Positions 21,721-27,825 of a stretch of DNA of 27,825 bases are shown here, one piece after another; within the stretch, counting starts at the first letter, position 1, and the number at the start of each line of letters is the position of its first letter. The translations under genes were made by a program, and so were the position numbers. The notes under the pieces are model-generated. The model ran no database searches, was not told the DNA's origin, and saw only the letters and a list, made by a program, of their open reading frames with translations. The stretch covers positions 3,188,208-3,216,032 of the forward strand of contig NZ_CM002139.1 of assembly GCF_000454545.1 (NCBI RefSeq), read 5' to 3'. Source of the DNA: Xanthomonas cassavae CFBP 4642 (lineage in GTDB: Bacteria > Pseudomonadota > Gammaproteobacteria > Xanthomonadales > Xanthomonadaceae).

Positions 21721-23487
21721 TCAGGCCTGCTTGGGACGCACCTGCACGTGCACTTCGGCCAGTTGCTCGGCGGCGATCGGCGACGGGGCGTCGGTCATCA
21801 GGTCCTGCGCGCCGGTGGTCTTGGGGAACGGGATCACGTCGCGAATGGACTCGGTGCCGGCCATCAGCGCGGCGATACGGTCGATACCGAAGGCGATGCC
21901 GCCGTGCGGCGGCGCGCCGTAGTTCAATGCATCCAGCAGGAAGCCGAACTTGGCGCGTGCTTCTTCGGCGCCGATACCGAGCAGCTCGAACACCGCGCTC
22001 TGCATGTCCGGGCGGTGGATACGGATCGAGCCGCCGCCGATTTCATTGCCGTTGAGCACCATGTCGTAGCCACGCGACACCGCGGTGCGGGCATTGGCGC
22101 GCAGGTCGGCGATATCGTCCACCGCCGGTGCGGTGAAGGGGTGATGCAGGGCGACGTAGCGCTGCGCTTCGTCGTCCCATTCGAACATCGGAAAATCGGT
22201 GACCCACAGCGGCGCCCAGCCCTCGGCGACCAGGTTGAACTCCTTGCCGGCCTTCAGGCGCAGCGCGCCCATGAAATCGGACACGGTGTTGTAGCCGCCG
22301 GCACCGAAGAACACGATGTCGCCCTTGCCCGCACCGATGTGCTTGAGCAGCGCGGCAAACGCGTCTTCGGAAAAGAACTTGGCGATCGGCGAACTCACCT
22401 CGCCGGTCTCCGACAGCTTGATGTAGGCCAGGCCCTTGGCACCGTACTTGGCAGCGTGCGCGGCGTAGTCGTCGATCTGCTTGCGCGACAGCGTGGCACC
22501 GCCGGGGATGCGCAGCGCGGCGATACGGCCATCGGCATCGTTGGCAGCGGCGGTGAACACCGGGAATTCGCTGGATTTGACCAATTCGGCCACGTCGACC
22601 AGTTCGAGCGCGATGCGCAGGTCCGGCTTGTCCGAGCCGTAGCGACGCATCGCCTCGGCCCAGGTCACGCGCGGGAACTGCGCAGCCAGCTCGACATCCA
22701 CCACTTCGGCGAAGATGGCGCGGATCATGTCTTCGACGAAATCCTGCACGTCGCGCTCGCGCACGAAGGCGAATTCCATATCGAGCTGGGTGAATTCCAG
22801 CTGGCGATCGGCGCGCAGCGCTTCGTCGCGGAAGCAGCGCGCGATCTGGTAGTAGCGGTCGAAACCGGCCACCATCAGGATCTGCTTGAACAGCTGCGGG
22901 CTCTGCGGCAAGGCGTAGAACTCGCCCGGATGCATGCGCGCCGGCACCAGGAAGTCGCGTGCGCCTTCCGGGGTGGCCTTGGTCAGGATCGGGGTTTCGA
23001 TGTCCTGGAAGTCGCGTGCGTCCAGATGCCGGCGCAGCGCCTGCACCAGCTTGATGCGGGTGCGCTGCATGCGCTGCATCTCCGGGCGGCGCAGGTCCAG
23101 ATAGCGGTACTTCAGGCGGGTGTCCTCGCCCGGGTTTTCATGCGCGTGGAACGGCAGCGGCGCGGCCTTGTTGAGGATGGTGATGCGCGTGGCGATCACT
23201 TCCACCTTGCCGGAGCGCAGCTTGTCGTTGACCGCATGACGCGCACGCACCACGCCTTCGACCTGCAGCACGTCCTCGTAACCCAGGCTGGCGGCCACCT
23301 TGAACACGTCGGCGGAGTTGGCGTCGCCCTCGGCCGGCTCCACCGTCACCTGCACGATGCCTTCGTGGTCGCGCAGATCGATGAAGCACACCCCGCCCAG
23401 GTTGCGGGCCACGTCGGTCCAGCCGGCGAGAGTGACGGTTTGGCCGATCAAGGTCTCGTCGACCAGGCCGCAGAAGTGGGTACGCAT
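21721..23487 (-). CDS. aspS: Aspartyl-tRNA synthetase
   Basis: 588 residues from ATG 23487 ([18 protein letters not shown]), with a GGAG site upstream; 26 codons of further frame were rejected. It has the N-terminal OB anticodon-binding domain ([20 protein letters not shown]), class II motif 2 ([20 protein letters not shown]), a bacterial GAD insertion, and motif 3 ([16 protein letters not shown]). It charges tRNA-Asp in the cytoplasm. The length matches bacterial-type AspRS. Confidence 0.98.
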   Translation of the reverse strand: MRTHFCGLVDETLIGQTVTLAGWTDVARNLGGVCFIDLRDHEGIVQVTVEPAEGDANSADVFKVAASLGYEDVLQVEGVVRARHAVNDKLRSGKVEVIATRITILNKAAPLPFHAHENPGEDTRLKYRYLDLRRPEMQRMQRTRIKLVQALRRHLDARDFQDIETPILTKATPEGARDFLVPARMHPGEFYALPQSPQLFKQILMVAGFDRYYQIARCFRDEALRADRQLEFTQLDMEFAFVRERDVQDFVEDMIRAIFAEVVDVELAAQFPRVTWAEAMRRYGSDKPDLRIALELVDVAELVKSSEFPVFTAAANDADGRIAALRIPGGATLSRKQIDDYAAHAAKYGAKGLAYIKLSETGEVSSPIAKFFSEDAFAALLKHIGAGKGDIVFFGAGGYNTVSDFMGALRLKAGKEFNLVAEGWAPLWVTDFPMFEWDDEAQRYVALHHPFTAPAVDDIADLRANARTAVSRGYDMVLNGNEIGGGSIRIHRPDMQSAVFELLGIGAEEARAKFGFLLDALNYGAPPHGGIAFGIDRIAALMAGTESIRDVIPFPKTTGAQDLMTDAPSPIAAEQLAEVHVQVRPKQA

Positions 23488-23506
23488 CGAAAGCTCCGCT
23501 GAAAAC

Positions 23507-23526
23507 CCGACGCAGGACAGCGTCGG
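23507..23526 (-). promoter_or_regulatory. Hairpin in the aspS leader
   Basis: CCGACGC and GCGTCGG form a perfect 7-bp stem around a 6-nt loop, 20 bp upstream of the aspS start. It has no T-run. It may be a leader structure for aspS or lie in the shared promoter region with the divergent DUF3011 gene. Confidence 0.35.
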
Positions 23527-23644
23527 AAAGCCGGATATTCTGGGGCCGGCGGCCGGCAGGAGCAAATGCGGCGGCGGTCACCGGCGCTTAAGTCAGCGCC
23601 CGGCTGAATAGGCACTACGCCCCTCCCGCACCAAGGACGCCTCG

Positions 23645-24415
23645 ATGCTGCGCACCGCCCTGCTGATCTCCGGCTTCAGTCTGATCGCCCTCGGTGGCGC
23701 ACTCGGCAGCCGCCCCGCTGCCGCGCAGGACCGCGGCTTCAATGGCCCCAGCATCACCTGTTCCAGCAACGATAATCGCCGCCGCGAATGCGATACCCCG
23801 TTCCGTGGGCGTGCCGCGCTGGTGGAGAACATCTCCGGCACCCGCTGCATCGAAGGCCGCAATTGGGGCAGCGACCGCGGCCGCGTCTGGGTGGACAATG
23901 GCTGCCGCGGCCGCTTCATCGAGGCCGGCGGCTGGGGCGGTGGCGGTGGCGGCTGGAATGGCGGCGACGACCGCCCCGGCAATGCCGCTGCCGGCACCGT
24001 GCGCTGCGAAAGCCGCGACCAGCGCCAGGCGATCTGCAATACCGGCTGGCGGCGCGCCATGATCGTGCGCCAGCTCTCGGGCACCCCCTGCGTGGAAGGC
24101 CGCAACTGGCACCAGGAAAACGGCCGGATCCAGGTGGACGACGGGTGCCGGGCCGAGTTTGCGCAGGCCCGCGGTGGCGGCTGGGACCGCGATGACCGGT
24201 ACGGTGGCGGCCCCCAGGGCACTTACTCGGTGACCTGCAGCAGCGACGACCGCCGCCTGCGCACCTGCGACTGGAACGGCCGCGCCGGCCGCCCGGTGCT
24301 GACCCGGCAGCTGTCCGATACCCGTTGCGAGGAAGGCCGCACCTGGGGCTACGACCCACGCCGCTCCACCGTCTGGGTCAACGATGGGTGCCGCGCGCGC
24401 TTCGACGCACGCTGA
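23645..24415 (+). CDS. Secreted DUF3011-type repeat protein
   Basis: 256 residues from ATG 23645, with AAGGA upstream. A signal peptide ends near PAAAQ (about residue 28). Three repeats of about 60 residues follow, each with the pattern TCSSxDxRRxxC, a basic strand, QLSGTxCxEGRxW and an RVWVDNGCRxxF ending; each has four conserved Cys. Gly-rich linkers (GGWGGGGGGWNGGDD) separate them. This matches DUF3011, periplasmic or secreted proteins of unknown role; paired Cys suggest disulphides. It lies opposite to its neighbours, between aspS and fmdB. Confidence 0.85.
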   Translation: MLRTALLISGFSLIALGGALGSRPAAAQDRGFNGPSITCSSNDNRRRECDTPFRGRAALVENISGTRCIEGRNWGSDRGRVWVDNGCRGRFIEAGGWGGGGGGWNGGDDRPGNAAAGTVRCESRDQRQAICNTGWRRAMIVRQLSGTPCVEGRNWHQENGRIQVDDGCRAEFAQARGGGWDRDDRYGGGPQGTYSVTCSSDDRRLRTCDWNGRAGRPVLTRQLSDTRCEEGRTWGYDPRRSTVWVNDGCRARFDAR

Positions 24416-24513
24416 TCCGGTTCGACGCCTGGCTGCGCTGTCGCCGGGCCAGGCGCCCTGCCGTGCACAGACGCGCAGCGCCAGTCTGGCGACCCGGCCG
24501 CGCCTTGCCGTGA

Positions 24514-24825
24514 TCACGCTTTGTCGGACGCCGGCTTGGCCGGGGCCGGGGCGGCCTGAGCGGCCGGTTTGCTGTCGCTGGCAGCTGCTGGCTTGGCATC
24601 GCCGCCGCCGCTGGTATCGGTGAGGTTCTTCTTCTTTTCGCCGGCCGACTTGAAATCGGTCTCGTACCAACCGCTACCGGACAAGCGAAACGACGGGGCG
24701 GTGACCTGGCGCTTGATGGTGGCTGCGGCGCAGGCCGGGCAGCTCTGCGGGTCGGGGTCGGCCATCTTCTGCAGGCGGTCGAACGAGTGGCCGCAGGTCG
24801 TGCACTGGAACGCATAGATGGGCAT
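24514..24825 (-). CDS. FmdB-family zinc-ribbon protein
   Basis: 103 residues from ATG 24825. MPIYAFQC-TT-CGHSFD starts a zinc ribbon with Cys8, Cys11, Cys29 and Cys32, the FmdB/CxxC_CxxC_SSSS pattern; SGSGWYETDFK is the usual following block. A low-complexity Lys/Ala/Pro/Ser tail ends the protein. The family is called a putative regulator, but its function is unproven. It is commonly found just upstream of aspS, as here, except that the DUF3011 gene now stands between them. Confidence 0.9.
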   Translation of the reverse strand: MPIYAFQCTTCGHSFDRLQKMADPDPQSCPACAAATIKRQVTAPSFRLSGSGWYETDFKSAGEKKKNLTDTSGGGDAKPAAASDSKPAAQAAPAPAKPASDKA

Positions 24826-25217
24826 GAAGACGCTATTGGAAGACGATGTAGGGGCGCAGAGTCTAGACGGATGCGCGCGCGCTGGCGCAACCGCGCGCCG
24901 CACTGCATGGCGAAGCCGGCGCGGTCGCCGCGCTGGCGAATCGCTCGCCACCGTTGAGGCGCGCAGCCGTGCCGCCACGTACCGCGCGTTGGCACGCGAG
25001 CGCGCACTGGCGACCGACGCGACGCACGCACTGCCAGTGCATGCGCAAAGCCGCGTGCCTGCGGCGATTTGCGTCCCCTGCGCTGACTCGTCTGCTGCCG
25101 ATGATTCGCTGCGAATCTGCCAGCCATATCACGCCAAGGCCGCGCTGGCGGCATCCACCGGACTGTTACACTCGATGCCGTGATCGACGCGACGTTCTCC
25201 CCACGAGTGCCGCATCC
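24826..25217. other. 392-bp divergent intergenic region (fmdB / MFS transporter)
   Basis: It should hold promoters for the two divergent genes, but I could not pick clear -35/-10 pairs. A 6-bp hairpin TGGCGA-ATCGC-TCGCCA lies at 24934-24950. Frames crossing the region have no family-like sequence. Confidence 0.5.
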
Positions 25218-26462
25218 ATGCTGCGGTTGACCGCCCTGCTGCTTGGCGTTGCCTTGCTGCTGACCGGTAGCGGGCTGCTAGGCACGCTGCTCGCCGTGCG
25301 CGGCGGGTTGGCCGGCTTCGATGCGCGTGCGCTGGGGCTGATCATGTCCGGCTACTTCGCCGGCCTCTTTCTCGGCACCTTCTTCGCACCGCCGCTAGTC
25401 CGGCGCATCGGGCATATCCGCGCCTTCGCGTTCTATGCGTCGCTGGCGGCCATTGCGGTGCTGCTGCATCCGATCTGGCTCGACCCCTGGGGCTGGGGCG
25501 TGCTGCGGCTGGTCACCGGTGCGGCGCTGGTAGGCCTGTACACGGTGATCGAAAGCTGCCTCAACGCCGAGCCGGATGCGCGCCGGCGCAGCCGGGTGTT
25601 CTCGGTGTACATGGCGATCAGCCTGTCGGCGCTGGCACTGGGGCAGATTCTGCTGCCCATCGGTGATGCAGGTGCTCCGGCAATGTTCACGCTGACGGCG
25701 ATCCTGTTCTGTGCAGCAGTCCTGCCGGTGATGACCACCCGGCTGATCCCGCCCGACGTGCCGCAGGTTTCGCGGCTGCGGTTGGTCACGTTGTATGCGT
25801 TGGCGCCGGTAGCGACGATTGGCGCCGGCCTTTCCGGCCTGACGATGGGCGCGTTCTGGGGCCTGCTGCCGGTGTACGCCAACCGCATCGGGCTGGATGC
25901 CGACGGCGTGGCGATGCTCATGCTCACCGCCATCGTCGGCGGCGCGGTACTGCAGTGGCCGATCGGGCGCATCAGCGATGGGCATGACCGCCGCATCGGC
26001 CTGGCTGCGGTGAGCGTCCTGGCGGCCGGCGTTGCCATCGCCGCAGCCGTGCCGATGGTGCAGGCGCAGACCACCTTGCTGTTCGTGCTGTTCTTCGTCT
26101 ATGGCGGGCTGGCGTTTTCGCTGTACCCGTTGGCGGTTGCGCACATGCTCGATTACCTGCCGCGCGAAGACCTGCTGTCGGGTTGCAGCAGTTTGTTGCT
26201 GGTACATGGCGTGGGCGCGACCATCGGCCCGGCGCTGGCCGGCGGTGCGATGCAGAAGTTCGGCCCGGCCGCCTTGCCGGTCTGCTTTGCGGTGATGCTG
26301 CTGGCGCTGGCCGGCTTCACGCTGTCGCGGCTGCTGCGGTTTGCACGCCGCCGTACCCACCCCATTGCGTTCCGCCCGATGCTGCGCACCACGCCGTCGG
26401 CACTGGAATTGATGCCGGAGACGCAGCAGGCGGCCACGGCGCCACGCAGCAAGCGCCGCTAG
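25218..26462 (+). CDS. Major facilitator superfamily transporter (YcaD-like)
   Basis: 414 residues from ATG 25218 (MLRLTALLLGVALLLTGSG). About 12 membrane helices are evident. The loop after helix 2 has PPLVRRIGHIRAFAF, a degenerate MFS motif A, repeated in the second half as IGRISDGHDRRIG. A conserved ESCLNAEPDARRRSRVFSVY segment fits the YcaD-type family. It is an inner-membrane carrier with unknown substrate. The frame extends upstream to 24954, but without membrane character. The gene ends just before two REP-like hairpins shared with the converging bla gene. Confidence 0.88.
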   Translation: MLRLTALLLGVALLLTGSGLLGTLLAVRGGLAGFDARALGLIMSGYFAGLFLGTFFAPPLVRRIGHIRAFAFYASLAAIAVLLHPIWLDPWGWGVLRLVTGAALVGLYTVIESCLNAEPDARRRSRVFSVYMAISLSALALGQILLPIGDAGAPAMFTLTAILFCAAVLPVMTTRLIPPDVPQVSRLRLVTLYALAPVATIGAGLSGLTMGAFWGLLPVYANRIGLDADGVAMLMLTAIVGGAVLQWPIGRISDGHDRRIGLAAVSVLAAGVAIAAAVPMVQAQTTLLFVLFFVYGGLAFSLYPLAVAHMLDYLPREDLLSGCSSLLLVHGVGATIGPALAGGAMQKFGPAALPVCFAVMLLALAGFTLSRLLRFARRRTHPIAFRPMLRTTPSALELMPETQQAATAPRSKRR

Positions 26463-26514
26463 GCGCGCCATGCGCGTCAGGATGAAACGATAGCGCGCAT
26501 GCTTCGAGTCATGT

Positions 26515-26583
26515 CGCAGGAGTGGCCCTGCCGCGAGGGCCTGCCCATGACGCGACGGCCTCGCGACCGGGGTCGCTCCTACG
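26515..26583. repeat. REP-like inverted repeat 1 (GTAGGAG type)
   Basis: CGCAGGAGTGGCCCTGCCGC (from 26515) is the imperfect inverted complement of CCTCGCGACCGGGGTCGCTC (from 26559, ending CTACG). The CGTAGGAGC...GCGACC head matches the GTAG-headed REP elements known in Stenotrophomonas and Xanthomonas. Its place between two converging genes suggests a role as a 3' end barrier. Confidence 0.65.
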
Positions 26584-26624
26584 CAGGCTGACGCTCGCCC
26601 CCTTCATTGCGTGCAGCATCCTCG

Positions 26625-26694
26625 CGTAGGAGTGCACCCGGGCGCGACCGGCTGTACCGGTAACGCCCCAATCGCGCCCAGGTGCGCGCCTACG
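26625..26694. repeat. REP-like inverted repeat 2 (GTAGGAG type)
   Basis: The 23-nt arms 26625-26647 (CGTAGGAGTGCACCCGGGCG and on) and 26672-26694 pair with only three mismatches around a 24-nt middle, in which CCGG-CTGTA-CCGG can form a small inner stem. The two REP-like units stand 41 bp apart in a BIME-like pair. Confidence 0.7.
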
Positions 26695-26716
26695 GATGCC
26701 GCCGCCGCGCCTGCGG

Positions 26717-27628
26717 TCACCGGGCGAACGTGTCTGCTGCTGCGACTGCAGCGGCAACGGCGGACGCGACATCCTTCAACGCCGCATCGCGTGCTGAGCC
26801 GTCGACCTTGGCCCCGTTCAAGTACGTGGTCAGCAGCAATGGCGCCCTATCCTTCGGCCGCCAGAGGATGGCGATGTCGTTGCGGGTGTCGGTGCCGTTG
26901 CTGCCGGTCTTGTCGCCGATTTTCCAGTCGGCCGTGAGCCCCGCGCGCAGGCAGTTGTCGCCGGTGCGGTTGTCGATCATCCAGTCGGTCAGCTGCCTGC
27001 GCGAGGCAGGCTGCAGCGCGTCGCCGAGCAGCAGCGTGCGCAGCGTGGATGCCATTGCCGCAGGGGTGGTGGTGTCGCGCGGCTCACCGGGCGCGAACTG
27101 GTTCATCTCCGGCTCGTAGCGGTCGCTGCGCGTCTTGGCATCGCCGATGCTGCGCAGGAAGGCGGTCACCCCGGCCGGGTCGCCGACCAGCGGAAACAGC
27201 AGGTTGGCCGCCGGGTTGTCGCTATGGATCATCGTCGCCCGGCAGAGCTCGGCCACGCTCAGCGAACCGCCGACATGGCGCTCGGTGATCGGGGCATGCT
27301 CGAGCATGTCGGAGGCACGGATCTTGACCGGTTGCGCCAGCGAGAGCTGGCCCTCATCCACCCGCTGTAGCACCGCGGCAGCCAATACAAGTTTGAAGGT
27401 GCTGCACATCGGGAAGCGCTCGTTCTCGCGCTGCCCGATGCGCCAGCCGCTGGCGCTGTCGAGCAGGCTGATGCCCAGGCGGCCGCCGGTGCCACGTTCG
27501 ATCTCCGCCCAGTGTGCCCGCAGCATATCGTCCATATTCACCGCCGGACTGAGCGCCCACGCGGGTCTGGACGCCGCAAGCAGCAAACCCGCCCCGGTTG
27601 CGTGCAGGAACTGTCGCCGATTCAACAT
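26717..27628 (-). CDS. bla: Class A beta-lactamase (L2/BlaXc-like), Tat-type leader
   Basis: 303 residues from ATG 27628, with AAGGAGG about nine bases upstream. The leader MLNRRQFLHATGAGLLLAAS has a twin-arginine pair and ends near PAWA. Active-site motifs are Ser76-T-F-Lys79 (Ambler 70-73), Ser136-Asp-Asn138 (130 loop), Glu172-P-E-M-Asn176 (omega loop) and Lys240-T-G-S (234). Cys75 before the nucleophile is as in L2-type enzymes; no Cys follows the KTGS box. It hydrolyses penicillins and cephalosporins in the periplasm. Related Xanthomonas genes are controlled by AmpR-type regulators, but any such gene would lie beyond the insertion sequence that begins 91 bp upstream. Confidence 0.96.
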   Translation of the reverse strand: MLNRRQFLHATGAGLLLAASRPAWALSPAVNMDDMLRAHWAEIERGTGGRLGISLLDSASGWRIGQRENERFPMCSTFKLVLAAAVLQRVDEGQLSLAQPVKIRASDMLEHAPITERHVGGSLSVAELCRATMIHSDNPAANLLFPLVGDPAGVTAFLRSIGDAKTRSDRYEPEMNQFAPGEPRDTTTPAAMASTLRTLLLGDALQPASRRQLTDWMIDNRTGDNCLRAGLTADWKIGDKTGSNGTDTRNDIAILWRPKDRAPLLLTTYLNGAKVDGSARDAALKDVASAVAAAVAAADTFAR

Positions 27629-27719
27629 GCGGTTGCCTCCTTGAGAGAGGTCGCAGTATCGGTGCGCGCGTAGCGGCCGACCATCGCGATGTTTCGATCC
27701 CAGGCATGAATTGAACTAA

Positions 27720-27825
27720 GGCAACGCTGATCAAGTCGGTCCCTATCGGAGAAAATATGCCCCTTCCTTCAAATCGGAACGACCGATGAAACAGCAGACA
27801 TTGGCGATGGCGGCCGATCAGGGCA
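27720..27825 (+). mobile_element. Left end of an IS5-family-like insertion sequence (truncated by window)
   Basis: The transposase reading frame starts at 27786. A CTAA at 27716-27719 followed by GGCAACGCTGATCAAG at 27720 fits an IS5-type target duplication (CTAA) and a left terminal repeat starting GG. The other end is not in the window, so neither the terminal repeat nor the duplication is proven. Confidence 0.55.
27786..27825 (+). CDS. IS5-family-like transposase, first 13 codons
   Basis: The frame MKQQTLAMAADQG is the typical N-terminus of transposases of IS5-type elements that are common in Xanthomonas. Only 13 codons are in the window, so domain and catalytic residues cannot be seen. 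An AACGACCG stretch precedes the ATG with no strong ribosome site. Confidence 0.65.
   Translation, partial: MKQQTLAMAADQG

Noticed and set aside
21535..23502. 655-codon plus-strand frame opposite aspS
   Set aside because: Antisense shadow of aspS; composition follows the complement of its codons and no domain is visible.
24954..25217. 88-codon upstream extension of the MFS transporter
   Set aside because: The added residues are Arg/Ala-rich without membrane character, and the membrane protein clearly begins at MLRLTALLLG.

Overview
The window is about 65% GC and looks like a Xanthomonas chromosome, close to the citri/axonopodis/campestris group. The main reasons are the complete tol-pal cluster followed by queE, queC and tRNA-Lys; a ruvC-ruvA-kup-ruvB order; an L2-related class A beta-lactamase with a twin-arginine leader; degenerate GGGATT-type intergenic repeats; and GTAG-headed REP-like inverted repeats. 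The genus call is inference from gene content; no database was searched.

Positions 1-6659 are the integrase-proximal end of an integrated element, whose left end lies outside the window. It holds the C-terminal part of a DUF927-type replication ATPase (frameshifted), a KilA-N protein, a structured leader, a train of tiny genes of which most overlap by 1-8 nt, a DUF4224-like protein and a tyrosine integrase. The element sits against the 3' end of tRNA-Lys(TTT). The most interesting region is 2382-2705. It carries a pair of short segments (TCCTCATG and ACGCCAA) complementary, in the correct antiparallel order, to two separate target pairs (TTGGCGT ... CATGAGG). One target pair abuts an intrinsic terminator, and the other overlaps the Shine-Dalgarno of the next gene. 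This is the layout of C4-type antisense RNA immunity in phages P1/P7 and P4, so the element may be a P4-like satellite or island with RNA-based immunity.

Positions 6657-14622 (minus strand) are core chromosome: tRNA-Lys, queC, a 571-bp spacer without a clear gene, queE, then cpoB, pal, tolB, tolA, tolR, tolQ and ybgC. In transcription order the cluster is ybgC-tolQ-tolR-tolA-tolB-pal-cpoB, the whole trans-envelope Tol-Pal machine, followed by two steps of preQ0/queuosine synthesis.

Positions 14675-19908 (minus strand) hold ruvB, kup, ruvA, ruvC and yebC. The Holliday-junction genes are split by a potassium transporter and separated by long inverted repeats with GGGATT/AATCCC arms.

Positions 19998-27825 hold an alpha/beta hydrolase, a GNAT acetyltransferase, aspS and fmdB (all minus), with a plus-strand secreted DUF3011 protein between aspS and fmdB. 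An MFS transporter (plus) and the beta-lactamase gene (minus) converge on two REP-like hairpins. The window ends inside the first codons of an IS5-family-like transposase, whose insertion sequence appears to begin about 91 bp upstream of the bla start codon.
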